DNA of 12,894 bases, taken from the NCBI RefSeq assembly GCF_905372745.1, contig NZ_CAJPQR010000048.1, forward strand, positions 1-12,894, given 5' to 3'. The position numbers and the translations under genes were made by a program. This document shows positions 1-7,347 of this stretch, one piece after another. Numbering within the stretch: the first letter of the stretch is position 1; each line of letters opens with the position of its first letter. The notes beneath the pieces were generated by a model. That model was not told the origin of the DNA. It searched no databases and was given only the letters and a program-made list of their open reading frames with translations. The stretch is from an uncultured Campylobacter sp. GTDB taxonomy: Bacteria; Campylobacterota; Campylobacteria; Campylobacterales; Campylobacteraceae.

Positions 1-139
1 ATGTAACTTATATTTATTTGCCTTAAATTTTAAAACGGATTTTTTAGCCGAATTTCATTTCAAAACCTCAAAATCTCAAATTTAAGCAAACTTCAATGTA
101 ATTTTAGATAAATTCGCATTTTTAATTTATTCGCAGTTC

Positions 140-215
140 GGTCCCGTAGCTCAGTTGGTAGAGCACTACCTTGACATGGTAGTGGTCGATGGTTCGAGTC
201 CATTCGGGGCCACCA
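140..215 (+). tRNA. tRNA-Val (anticodon GAC)
   Basis: The 76-base cloverleaf folds completely. The 7-bp acceptor stem (140-146 with 205-211) contains one T-G wobble. The D arm has the GCTC/GAGC stem, and the anticodon stem is CTACC/GGTAG around the loop TTGACAT, which gives anticodon GAC (173-175). The T arm has the TTCGAGT loop. The CCA end is encoded in the gene (213-215). It would read the valine codons GTC and GTT. A weak promoter-like sequence (TTTAAG near 81, TAGATA near 105) lies upstream, in otherwise featureless AT-rich sequence from 1 to 139. No clear terminator follows. Confidence 0.97.
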
Positions 216-356
216 TTTCGCTTCTTTCGGATTCAAATTTTCAAATTTGCTTTATCTTTCATACCGTAAACCCAAACGCTAAATTTTCGTCAAATTTGCC
301 TACTAAAGCCAAAAGTATATTATGTTTTATTTTGAAGTAAAATTTTAATGATTAAA

Positions 357-441
357 GCGCAAAGGCAACCACTCCTTTGCGCAATTTGGGAGAAAAAATG
401 AATCAAAACAGTGCAAAGACGAGATAGATGCATGATTCATT
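357..441 (+). other. Possible alternative-hairpin element with a 9-codon mini-ORF
   Basis: This is the only structured part of the 460-base gap between tRNA-Val and thrS. A perfect 9-bp hairpin pairs GCGCAAAGG (357-365) with CCTTTGCGC (374-382). The 3' arm can instead pair with GTGCAAAG (411-418), so two exclusive folds exist. A GGGAG box (388-392) sits five bases before an ATG (398) that opens a 9-codon ORF encoding MNQNSAKTR and ending at 427. That ATG lies in another 9-bp inverted repeat, AATGAATCA (397-405) with TGATTCATT (433-441). This layout resembles an attenuator or leader-peptide region. However, the best promoter lies downstream of it, so it may instead be a relic. The function is unknown. 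Confidence 0.3.
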
Positions 442-449
442 CGATGAAA

Positions 450-480
450 TATTAGCATTAGTTTTCTTAAAGTATAATAA
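450..480 (+). promoter_or_regulatory. Candidate sigma-70 promoter for thrS
   Basis: A TATAAT box at 473-478 follows the T-rich stretch TTTTCTTAAAG, as is usual for Campylobacter promoters, which often lack a clear -35 box. It would give a leader of roughly 190 bases before the thrS start. The AT-rich stretch at about 525-548 contains further -10-like hexamers, so the true start site is uncertain. A short hairpin, TCTTTC (634-639) with GAAAGA (647-652), lies near the end of the leader. Confidence 0.4.
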
Positions 481-675
481 ACTATATTGAGAATATTACC
501 GATTTAGCAATACTTAAATTTTAATCAATATATTATATTATATTCAAAACTTAAATTTGACCGCCGTTTAAACCCAAATCAAATAAAATATTAAGTAAAG
601 CTTAAAAACATTTTAGCTAAAATCAAGCCCAATTCTTTCAGCGTAAGAAAGATGTTTCGATAAAAAGGACGTAAA

Positions 676-2496
676 ATGAGCGATATCATCGCATACAAAC
701 TGGATGGAAACATAGTCGATACTCAGAGTATCAACGGGCGAGAAAACGCCGCAGAACCGATTTATTTTGACAACTCCCCCGACGCGCTAAACGTCATCAG
801 GCATTCCTGTGCGCACCTCATGGCGCAGGCTATCAAAGAGCTTTATCCGCAGGCTAAATTTTTCGTCGGACCAAACGTCGAGGACGGATTTTATTATGAT
901 TTTAAGGTCGACGAGGCCAACAGCAAGCTTAGCGACGAGGATCTAGAGGCGATAGAAGCCAAGATGAAAGAGCTAGCCGAAGCTAAGCTTGATATAGTCA
1001 AAGCAAGCTCCACAAAAGCCTTTATGAGCGATAAATTTAAAGACGACGAGCTAAAACAAGAGGTACTAAAACGTATCCCCGAGGGCGAAGTCAGCAGCTA
1101 CAAGCAAGGAAATTTCGAGGATTTGTGCCGCGGACCGCACTTGCCAAATACCAAATTTTTAAGATTTTTTAAACTAACCCGCGTAGCCGGAGCGTATCTT
1201 GGCGGCGACGAAACGCGCGAGATGATAAACCGCATTTACGGCACGGCTTTTGCCGATAAAGAGAGCCTAAAAGAGCACATCCGCATCATCGAAGAGGCCA
1301 AAAAACGCGACCACAGAAAGCTTGGCGTCGAGATGAAGCTGTTTACCTTCGACGAAGAGGTCGGCGGCGGTCTACCGATCTGGCTACCAAACGGCGGACG
1401 TTTGCGATCCAAACTTGAGCAAATTTTATATAAAGCACACCGCGACCGCGGCTACGAGCCAGTGCGCGGACCAGAGCTACTAAAAGCCGACGTGTGGAAA
1501 AAGAGCGGCCACTACGCAAACTATAAAGAAAATATGTACTTTACGACGATCGACGAGGCAGAATACGGCATAAAGCCGATGAACTGCGTCGGTCATATCA
1601 AGGTCTATCAGTCAGACATCCGCTCGTACCGAGATTTGCCGCTTAAATTTTTCGAATACGGCGTCGTGCACCGTCACGAAAAAAGCGGCGTTTTGCACGG
1701 ACTTTTCAGGGTGCGCGAATTTGCCCAGGACGACTCGCACATCTTTTGTATGCCAAGCCAAATCAAAGAAAATATTTTAGAAATTTTAAAATTTGCCGGC
1801 AAAATAATGGAAAATTTCGGCTTCCACTACGAGATGGAGATTTCGACCAAGCCTGCAAAAGCTATCGGCGGGGATGAAATTTGGGAAACAGCGACGAAAG
1901 CTCTAAAAGAAGCGCTTGATGAAAACGGCTTTAAATACGGTATCGACGAAGGCGGCGGCGCATTCTACGGCCCAAAAATCGACATCAAAATCACCGACGC
2001 GCTAAAACGAAAATGGCAGTGCGGCACGATCCAGGTCGATTTTAACCTACCTGAGCGCTTTGATCTGGGCTACATCGACGCAAATAACGAACGCCAGCAA
2101 CCCGTCATGCTGCACCGCGCGCTACTGGGAAGCTTCGAGCGATTTATCGGCATCTTAATCGAGCATACGGGCGGCGAGCTGCCGTTTTTCGTTGCTCCGA
2201 CGCAAGTAGTCATCGTGCCGATTAGCGACGCACACCTAGACTACGCCAAAACCGTCGCCAAAGAGCTACGCAAAATCGGCGTAGATAGCGAAATCGCGAG
2301 CAAAAACGAGAGTCTAAACAAACGCATCCGCACTGCAGAAAAGCAACGCGTGCCGATGATAGCCGTACTTGGCGACAACGAAGTGGCAAATAGCGCTATC
2401 GCTCTGCGCGACCGCACGACTAGAGAACAAAAAGATATGAAGCTGGATGAATTCGTCGAGCTGCTAAAATCAAAACTCGCCGAGGTTACTTTTTGA
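676..2496 (+). CDS. thrS: Threonyl-tRNA synthetase
   Basis: ThrS is a cytoplasmic class II aminoacyl-tRNA synthetase that charges tRNA-Thr and edits Ser-tRNA(Thr). The 606-residue protein has the editing-domain motif HSCAH (43-47) with partner CRGPH (151-155). The catalytic core carries the expected zinc ligands C304 (MNCVGH), H355 (DDSH) and H480 (MLHRA). Motif 2 is RVREFAQDDSH (345-355) and motif 3 is HRALLGSFERF (480-490). The C-terminal anticodon-binding domain covers about 507-606. The HxxxH motif sits about 30 residues earlier than in the 642-residue E. coli enzyme, so a full N-terminal TGS domain is missing. From memory this is also true of other Campylobacter ThrS proteins. An AAGGA ribosome binding site (665-669) supports the ATG at 676. 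A terminator follows, and infC next door has its own promoter. Confidence 0.97.
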   Translation: MSDIIAYKLDGNIVDTQSINGRENAAEPIYFDNSPDALNVIRHSCAHLMAQAIKELYPQAKFFVGPNVEDGFYYDFKVDEANSKLSDEDLEAIEAKMKELAEAKLDIVKASSTKAFMSDKFKDDELKQEVLKRIPEGEVSSYKQGNFEDLCRGPHLPNTKFLRFFKLTRVAGAYLGGDETREMINRIYGTAFADKESLKEHIRIIEEAKKRDHRKLGVEMKLFTFDEEVGGGLPIWLPNGGRLRSKLEQILYKAHRDRGYEPVRGPELLKADVWKKSGHYANYKENMYFTTIDEAEYGIKPMNCVGHIKVYQSDIRSYRDLPLKFFEYGVVHRHEKSGVLHGLFRVREFAQDDSHIFCMPSQIKENILEILKFAGKIMENFGFHYEMEISTKPAKAIGGDEIWETATKALKEALDENGFKYGIDEGGGAFYGPKIDIKITDALKRKWQCGTIQVDFNLPERFDLGYIDANNERQQPVMLHRALLGSFERFIGILIEHTGGELPFFVAPTQVVIVPISDAHLDYAKTVAKELRKIGVDSEIASKNESLNKRIRTAEKQRVPMIAVLGDNEVANSAIALRDRTTREQKDMKLDEFVELLKSKLAEVTF

Positions 2497-2522
2497 AGCC
2501 GGAGCGAAAATCCACTAAATTT

Positions 2523-2557
2523 GAGCTAGGCGCGGCTTTATGCTAAGCCTGGCTTTT
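2523..2557 (+). terminator. Intrinsic terminator after thrS
   Basis: GCTAGGC (2525-2531) pairs with GCCTGGC (2547-2553) through seven pairs, one of them T-G. An outer A-T pair continues into TTTT (2554-2557). The hairpin starts 27 bases after the thrS stop codon, and the infC promoter lies downstream of it. It probably ends or attenuates the thrS transcript. The T tract is short. Confidence 0.55.
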
Positions 2558-2620
2558 ACCAAAATCTGCAAAAATTGTCACAGCGCAATAAATTTCTACG
2601 AAAAATACAATAAAAACACA

Positions 2621-2645
2621 ATATTTTTGGATATAATCAACAAAT
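2621..2645 (+). promoter_or_regulatory. Sigma-70 promoter of infC
   Basis: A perfect TATAAT (2632-2637) follows the T-rich run ATTTTTGG, a typical Campylobacter housekeeping promoter with no clear -35 box. The predicted start near 2644 leaves a leader of about 25 bases, with the AAAGGA ribosome binding site at 2655-2660. This would uncouple infC from thrS. Confidence 0.65.
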
Positions 2646-2668
2646 TTCAACTTAAAGGAAAAAACTAA

Positions 2669-3184
2669 TTGGCTAAAGAAAACGAAGTGTTGCTCAACGA
2701 AGATATCAGAGCGAGCGAAGTGAGATGCGTGGGAGACGACGGCACCGCATACGGCGTCATCCCAAGAGTAGAGGCCTTAAAAATCGCCGAGAAAATGGGG
2801 CTTGATCTAGTGCTAATCGCACCTGATGCCAAACCTCCCGTTTGCAAGATAATGGACTACGGCAAATTCCGCTACCAGCAGGAAAAAAAGCAAAAAGAGG
2901 CCAAGAAAAAGCAAAAAACGATCGAAGTAAAAGAGATCAAACTCTCCGTCAAAATCGCTCAAAACGACATCAACTATAAAGTCAAGCACGCTCTTGAGTT
3001 TCTAGAAGAGGGCAAACACGTCAAATTTCGCGTATTTCTAAAAGGCCGCGAGATGAGCAACCCGGAAGCCGGCGTCGCAATGCTACAAAAAGTCTGGGAG
3101 ATGGTAAAAGACGTCTCCGACCGCGATAAAGAGCCGCTGCTAGAAGGCCGCTACGTCAATATGTTGGTAACGCCAAAAAGATGA
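2669..3184 (+). CDS. infC: Translation initiation factor IF3 (TTG start)
   Basis: IF3 binds the 30S subunit, prevents early 50S joining, and checks the start codon and initiator tRNA. The 171-residue protein has the usual two domains. The N-terminal domain (about 8-75) carries PVCKIMDYGKFRYQ (57-70). A lysine-rich linker spans about 70-87. The C-terminal domain carries VKFRVFLKGREMSN (118-131). The start must be TTG at 2669: an in-frame TAA ends on the base just before it, AAAGGA lies eight bases upstream, and the next in-frame ATG (residue 43) would remove half of the N-terminal domain. Non-AUG starts are common for infC and let IF3 repress its own translation, so autoregulation is likely here. 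rpmI and rplT, which follow infC in many bacteria, are absent. The stop overlaps the next gene as ATGA. Confidence 0.96.
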   Translation: MAKENEVLLNEDIRASEVRCVGDDGTAYGVIPRVEALKIAEKMGLDLVLIAPDAKPPVCKIMDYGKFRYQQEKKQKEAKKKQKTIEVKEIKLSVKIAQNDINYKVKHALEFLEEGKHVKFRVFLKGREMSNPEAGVAMLQKVWEMVKDVSDRDKEPLLEGRYVNMLVTPKR

Positions 3185-3576
3185 GAAAAATTTGTCTCGT
3201 TTGCGCGCTGGCTCTAGCTCTAGCCGGAGCCGAGTGTAGTCCGTATCTAAGACTAGCCGTCATCGGCGGCAAATCAGCGTTAAATCAAATGGAAGACGAA
3301 AACATAAAGGCTACCGAAGTAAGCTGCAAAGACGAGATAATCGCCTATGAATACGTCTTTAAAAACTCGCAAAACATAAACTGGGAAACCATTTCGGACG
3401 AATATGAAAAAGAATTTGCGTCTAGCATGAAAGAGCTTTTGACGGAAGAATTCTGCTCTGATAAAAACACCCTTATGCTACTACAAAAAGCAAAAAGTAT
3501 CGTGATGAATTATCGTTTACCAAGCGGCGCACTTTTCAGTAAAGTAGAGCTAACCGCAAAAGACTGCGAAAAATAG
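3181..3576 (+). CDS. Small exported protein with four mature cysteines, function unknown
   Basis: I do not recognise this 131-residue protein as a named family. It begins with a clear Sec signal peptide: MRK, then a hydrophobic core (4-17), with probable signal peptidase I cleavage after AGA (15-17). The lipobox is not canonical because the residue before C19 is Glu. The mature protein has C19, C49, C92 and C128, enough for two disulfide bonds in the periplasm. Charged helical stretches such as EYEKEFASSMKELLTEE (74-90) lie between them. Its ATG overlaps the infC stop by four bases, so it is very likely co-transcribed and translationally coupled with infC. The pairing may be accidental, since nothing suggests a role in translation. 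A related, broken sequence may lie 500 bases downstream. Confidence 0.75.
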   Translation: MRKICLVCALALALAGAECSPYLRLAVIGGKSALNQMEDENIKATEVSCKDEIIAYEYVFKNSQNINWETISDEYEKEFASSMKELLTEEFCSDKNTLMLLQKAKSIVMNYRLPSGALFSKVELTAKDCEK

Positions 3577-3610
3577 CGCAAAAAGTATTAAATTTGCGCC
3601 GGCTAAAATC

Positions 3611-3642
3611 CGTCTTTTAGGTCTGAGAGCGCCTAAAAGACG
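3611..3642 (+). terminator. Perfect 11-bp inverted repeat, candidate terminator
   Basis: CGTCTTTTAGG (3611-3621) pairs perfectly with CCTAAAAGACG (3632-3642) around a 10-base loop, 34 bases after the stop of the infC-linked small gene. No T run follows on the + strand, and the sequence read on the - strand is only slightly T-rich. It could end transcription or protect the 3' end of the infC transcript. Confidence 0.4.
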
Positions 3643-3759
3643 AATGAAAGCCTCTAACAAGCGCTAAAGCATCTGCACCCCCAACTCCACAAACTTACAA
3701 TAAAAAGCAAACCGTCGGCCGGGCTAAGTCCGTTAAAAGCTAGGCCGTCTCAATGCTTG

Positions 3760-3980
3760 TGCCGTACGAAAAAATTAAAAACATGCAAATTTGCCGTATC
3801 AGCCGAATCTACGCTAAATCAAGTCGAAATTTAACTAGTAAAGCCAAAAAAAACGGCGCCGAAACTATGATAGAAGCAACGCAAAATTGCTCGCCGTAAA
3901 TACCGCGGAGACTTAAGCTTTATCTTAGGTTACAATGTGCTAAGCATCAAAGTAAGCAGTTGCAAACGCCGCAAGCCTTA
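3760..3980 (+). pseudogene. Possible decayed copy of the small cysteine protein gene at 3181
   Basis: Short translated stretches echo the intact upstream protein in the same order. AVSAESTLNQVE (about 3793-3828, then a stop) resembles AVIGGKSALNQME. IEATQNC (about 3870-3890) resembles IKATEVSC. IKVSSCK (about 3947-3967) also resembles IKATEVSCK. At the DNA level, the first stretch shares TAAATCAA and several flanking blocks with the gene, with small gaps. No open frame joins the pieces, and the spacing is longer than in the intact gene. If real, this is a tandem duplicate broken by indels and stops. The pieces are short, so chance similarity is possible. Confidence 0.3.
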
Positions 3981-4382
3981 GACGGTAGCCAAAGGCGCGC
4001 TAAATTTGTATAAAACGGCTAAATTTTACGACAAAATCACAAAATAACGCAAATTGCTAAACTAAATTTTGATTTTACGAACCGGGCTAGCGCTTTTTTG
4101 CGAGTCGCTCTTAAATTTAACGACTTAACCGCTCCAATCTCAGGCAAAACGCTACAAGCGTACAAAAACTCCAAACCGTCCGACGGTTGCGCCAAGTTTA
4201 TTAAACGCGGCTTGCATTTGCTAAATTTAGCGCGCCTGCAAAGACCGCACGACAAAGACACAAACGATTGCGCAGGATTTGCAGCAAACAAGACGGCGAT
4301 TTTTGCCTTCATCTACCGCAAAGTTAAATTTCGCCCGAATTTAGCTAAAATCGTGCTAAAATTTAAATCAAAAAGAGAAAAA
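3981..4382. other. Intergenic stretch with no supported gene
   Basis: Together with 3643-3759 this makes up the rest of the gap before the phosphoesterase gene. The reading frame of the phosphoesterase stays open back to 4098, but that extension looks like none of the known phosphoesterase N-termini and the enzyme motif starts right after 4383. A - strand ORF at 4037-4312 has no ribosome binding site or family resemblance. The palindrome GCTAAATTTAGC at about 4219-4230 is one of several such sites in the window. Confidence 0.5.
4354..4362 (+). promoter_or_regulatory. Candidate extended -10 promoter of the phosphoesterase gene
   Basis: TGCTAAAAT is an extended -10 form (TGn followed by a TATAAT-like hexamer) 20 bases before the ATG at 4383. 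It would give a very short leader. No convincing -35 box is visible, so this is tentative. Confidence 0.3.
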
Positions 4383-5087
4383 ATGATATACCTTTGCGGC
4401 GATACGCACGGGAGCGCGGAGCTTCACAAAATCACGAACAAGGCCTTTTTAAGCCGAAATTTTACGCGCGAGGACTACGTGATCGTGCTTGGTGATTTTG
4501 GTCTATTTTTTAGCGATACGCCAAATGAGCGGCTCGTTAGAGAGCGGCTGGGCAGACTGCCGTATACGCTGCTTTTTATCGACGGCAACCACGAAAATTT
4601 CGACCTGCTCTACGGCCTGCCGACCGAGGAAAAATTCGGCGGCAAGGTAGGCGTCGGAGGGGAGAATTTATTTTGGCTTAGGCGCGGCGAAATTTACGAG
4701 ATAGACGGGCGAAATTTTCTAGCCTTCGGCGGGGCGTTTAGTATCGACAGGGCTTGGCGCAGGCTAAACGTAAGCTACTGGGATGCCGAAATCCCAAGCC
4801 AGAGCGAGCTAAATTTCGCGCTTAGCAATCTAGCTCGTTTTAAGAGCGAGGGCGGCAAGATAGACGCGGTGCTAAGCCACACGGCGCCTACTTTTTTGAT
4901 GTCTGCGCTTAGCGATCTGTTTTTAGGCGGCGGAGCGGTTTACGATCCGACTACGGATATGTTAGAGCGGATTTTTGAGCTTGCAAAGCCCGAAAAATGG
5001 TACTTCGGGCACTTTCATGCAGATAGAAAAATCTCCGCTTGCGGCTGCGAGTTTCATCTGTGCTACGACGAAATTTTAAAATTTTAG
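4383..5087 (+). CDS. Calcineurin-like metallophosphoesterase
   Basis: This 234-residue cytoplasmic protein carries all the metal-binding motifs of the calcineurin-like phosphoesterase fold. They are GDTHG (6-10), GDFG (37-40), GNHE (68-71), SH (165-166) and GHFH (209-212). Such enzymes use two metal ions to hydrolyse phosphomono- or phosphodiesters. The substrate cannot be read from the sequence. It is a single domain with no signal peptide or membrane segment. I chose the ATG at 4383 because the first beta strand and GDxHG motif begin immediately after it, as is usual. The purine-rich AAAGAGAA before it is a weak ribosome binding site. It faces a - strand two-gene unit across a 113-base gap and appears to be monocistronic. 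Confidence 0.9.
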   Translation: MIYLCGDTHGSAELHKITNKAFLSRNFTREDYVIVLGDFGLFFSDTPNERLVRERLGRLPYTLLFIDGNHENFDLLYGLPTEEKFGGKVGVGGENLFWLRRGEIYEIDGRNFLAFGGAFSIDRAWRRLNVSYWDAEIPSQSELNFALSNLARFKSEGGKIDAVLSHTAPTFLMSALSDLFLGGGAVYDPTTDMLERIFELAKPEKWYFGHFHADRKISACGCEFHLCYDEILKF

Positions 5088-5118
5088 AGTAAATTCTCGC
5101 GCCGAGGCTTTGTAAACG

Positions 5119-5176
5119 AGTGCGATTTTAGCTCGTATAGCACTAAAATTTATAATTTCGGCGGCTAAATTTAGCC
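5119..5176. terminator. Convergent intergenic hairpins, possible shared terminator
   Basis: The gap between the two converging genes contains ATTTTAG (5125-5131) pairing with CTAAAAT (5143-5149). An alternative fold pairs AGTGC (5119-5123) with GCACT (5140-5144). The perfect palindrome GGCTAAATTTAGCC lies at 5163-5176. T-rich sequence follows the first hairpin on the + strand. They could stop transcripts from both sides, but none is a textbook terminator. Confidence 0.35.
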
Positions 5177-5200
5177 CGATTTAACTTCGCCGCACAAGCT

Positions 5201-6337
5201 TTACGGCTCCAAAACCATCTTAATGCCTAGCCTTTGCGCGTTCTCAAAGTAGCTTTTAGCAGGATCGAGTCCGAAAATGCGCATCAGCTCCTGCCTCGCC
5301 CAGCGGATTTCTGGGTCTCTTAGGTCGTTTGTTTGGTAGGCAAGCTCCTCGCCGCGCAAAATTTCGGCGATCTCAAACTGCGCGTATCGCGGGCTAAAAC
5401 CGATGCAGTTAAATTTCAAATTATTTTCTTCTATCAGCTCTTTTAGCTCGCGCGAGGCGGCATTCATCACGCTTTGCTCGCCTGAGCAGATCTCTATAAA
5501 TCCCCACTGCAAATACGTCCGCGCGGGGCTAACGTGAAAACTCATCGGAAAATCAAGCTGCGAGACATCGACCTTTTCGTGCGCGAAAATTTCAAATTCG
5601 CCGTAGAAAAGCGCGTTGTCAAACATCACGTCCATAGGCAGCCTAGGGCGCGACATCAGCTCGCCCACGCTTGCTTCGCCCTGCGACGCATACGCAAAAA
5701 GCTCGATAAAAACGGGTTTTCCCATAAAGCCTAGCATCGCGTGGCCTTCCGGTAAAAGGCCGCTTTTTCGCAGTTTATGCCCGTCTAAAATCACCCTGCC
5801 AAAGCCGTAGCGGTTGCGGTCAAGCTTAAAACGGAAAAAATCCCCGCTTTTAAATTTGGTATTTTTACGGCCAGCTTTCTTAAATTCCTCGATCTTACGC
5901 GCGTGACCCGAGTCCGACTGCGCGATAAAGCGCTCTATCTCGCTTCTAAAATCCATCTTGCGTCCGTGTCCGCTCTCCCACACGCTGTCGTAAAACGTAG
6001 TCTGCGAGGCAAAGCTAGCGATTCGTAGGCTGTATTTATTAGCGTACAGATAGACTCCAAGTGGCGTGCGCTTTTCAAAATTTGCGGGCGTTAGCTTTGC
6101 CTCCTTACCTTTTGCGGTTTTAGGTAGCAGTATCTCGCGCCCCTTAGTCGCCTCGTCGTAGCTGTATTCCGCATAAAGCTCGTCTGTGGAAACCACGTGC
6201 TTTTTGATGACGTCGCCCTCAAAATACAGCACGCTAGCGGGTCTAAATTTATCCCCGGCAAACTCTACCCGCTCCCAGCTCTGTTGCACTGCATCAAGCC
6301 CGAAATACGCCCTTTGCTCGTTACTTAGTTCAAACAT
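5201..6337 (-). CDS. Imm26/HocA-like protein
   Basis: The 378-residue protein resembles the family named immunity 26/phosphotriesterase HocA. It starts with LSNEQRAYFGLDAVQQSWERV (4-24). Its central segment KSGDFFRFKLDRNRYGFGRV (163-182), followed by GFMGKPVFIELFAY (203-216), is the part most like the Imm26 fold. Imm26 domains occur beside polymorphic toxins, and HocA was linked to organophosphate hydrolysis. Neither activity is shown here. It has no signal peptide or membrane helix, so it is probably cytoplasmic. The frame is open back to a TTG at 6382, but AAGGG four bases before the ATG at 6335-6337 supports the shorter start. It lies 38 bases after the DUF3137 gene, in one operon. No toxin gene is adjacent, so it could be an orphan immunity-like gene. 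The family call is from memory of motifs. Confidence 0.6.
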   Translation of the reverse strand: MFELSNEQRAYFGLDAVQQSWERVEFAGDKFRPASVLYFEGDVIKKHVVSTDELYAEYSYDEATKGREILLPKTAKGKEAKLTPANFEKRTPLGVYLYANKYSLRIASFASQTTFYDSVWESGHGRKMDFRSEIERFIAQSDSGHARKIEEFKKAGRKNTKFKSGDFFRFKLDRNRYGFGRVILDGHKLRKSGLLPEGHAMLGFMGKPVFIELFAYASQGEASVGELMSRPRLPMDVMFDNALFYGEFEIFAHEKVDVSQLDFPMSFHVSPARTYLQWGFIEICSGEQSVMNAASRELKELIEENNLKFNCIGFSPRYAQFEIAEILRGEELAYQTNDLRDPEIRWARQELMRIFGLDPAKSYFENAQRLGIKMVLEP

Positions 6338-6375
6338 TTTTCCCTTTCGTTTTCGTTTGCGCACCACTTGCCGCA

Positions 6376-7347
6376 CTACCAAATTTTGCGGTTTAAATTT
6401 AGCTCTTTTACTATCTGCGTAAAGCTTTCTATCTCGCTTTCATAGGCGATTAGCGTCGCTTCGTCCGTTAGCGATTTGCCAAGCTGCGGCTCAAAGTCGT
6501 CGCGCCGAGTCTCGACGGCGATAAAAATTTGACCGTCCTTAAAAACGGCGTTTACGGGGCAGCCAAATCTCTCGCAAATCTCGCGAAATCTCTCCATAAG
6601 CGCGGGCGTAAGGACGTATCTAGCGCCGATCTGATCGGTCGTATAGACGTCAAACTTCTCTTCAAATCTCACGTCGTCCATATTTGCTTTCTGCCCGTAG
6701 ATCGCTAAATTTCGCGAACCCGCGTGCGCGATTTGCGTTACGCAGCTTGATTTTTTATTAAAATCCGCCTTAAAAAGCACGCCCCGAAATAGCACGACCG
6801 TTTCGGTGTTATTTTTCTTTTTTACCATTTTGGCGGCGTAAAAGTCGCTAAAACTCACGCGCACGCCCTCTATCTCGCCGCTTATGAGATCCTCGCTGCT
6901 CCACTGATGCACCGTACAATCATAAATCGTAAAAAACTCGTCAAGCCCCAGCCCGCGGTCTTTATCGTAGCTAAGTCCGTGCTTTTTTACGATCTTTTCT
7001 ATGATTTGACGCTTAAAATTTGTCCTAAATTCGCGCCTTTTTGATGCGGTGATAAGCATCGCCGTAAAAGTATAAGCAAGCGCGCCTATCGCAGCGCCGA
7101 AAATCGCGTCTAAAAGATACGTTACCATAGCGCCCGCGCAAATGCCCGTGCCAAGGCCGATCAAATTTGCTTTTTTGGTAGCGGCGACTAAAATTGCGCG
7201 CTCGTTTTCTAGCTCTTTTAGCCCCGGCGAAAGCTCGCTCGCGGGCGAGTTTGGGGCGGGTTTTTCGCCCAAAGCCGCAAAAAGATTTGAAGCCGCCGGA
7301 AGCGCGAAAAGCGCTACAAATGCGCCGACGAAAATAAAGGTAAACAA
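6376..7347 (-). CDS. DUF3137-type membrane protein
   Basis: The 323-residue protein matches the DUF3137 pattern: a membrane hairpin followed by a soluble domain. Hydrophobic segments lie at about 3-25 and, as a pair, at about 61-101. The soluble part carries SGEIEGVRVSFSDFYA (156-171), VVLFRGVLFKADF (184-196) and FEEKFDVYTTDQIGARYVLTP (228-248). The function of this family is unknown. TTG at 7345-7347 is the first standard start codon in the frame, but its GGAG is only three bases away. A better site, AAAGGAG (7362-7368), lies five bases before an in-frame ACG (7354-7356), so translation may begin there, giving three more residues. It is the first gene of an operon with the Imm26/HocA-like gene, with a weak TAAAAT (7469-7474) as a possible promoter. 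Confidence 0.7.
   Translation of the reverse strand: MFTFIFVGAFVALFALPAASNLFAALGEKPAPNSPASELSPGLKELENERAILVAATKKANLIGLGTGICAGAMVTYLLDAIFGAAIGALAYTFTAMLITASKRREFRTNFKRQIIEKIVKKHGLSYDKDRGLGLDEFFTIYDCTVHQWSSEDLISGEIEGVRVSFSDFYAAKMVKKKNNTETVVLFRGVLFKADFNKKSSCVTQIAHAGSRNLAIYGQKANMDDVRFEEKFDVYTTDQIGARYVLTPALMERFREICERFGCPVNAVFKDGQIFIAVETRRDDFEPQLGKSLTDEATLIAYESEIESFTQIVKELNLNRKIW

Noticed and set aside
155..340. Open frame of 61 codons over the tRNA-Val gene
   Set aside because: It begins inside the tRNA and has no ribosome binding site; it is a shadow of the tRNA.
216..356. Integration site at the 3' end of tRNA-Val
   Set aside because: No second copy of the tRNA 3' end and no integrase gene are visible in the window.
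4037..4312. 91-codon - strand ORF in the gap before the phosphoesterase gene
   Set aside because: No ribosome binding site, no recognisable family, and it overlaps an equally featureless + strand frame.
4098..4382. N-terminal extension of the phosphoesterase frame
   Set aside because: The GDTHG motif begins right after the ATG at 4383, and the extension resembles no domain.
6338..6382. Longer start (TTG) of the Imm26/HocA-like gene
   Set aside because: The added residues are a low-complexity basic run, and AAGGG lies correctly before the ATG at 6337.
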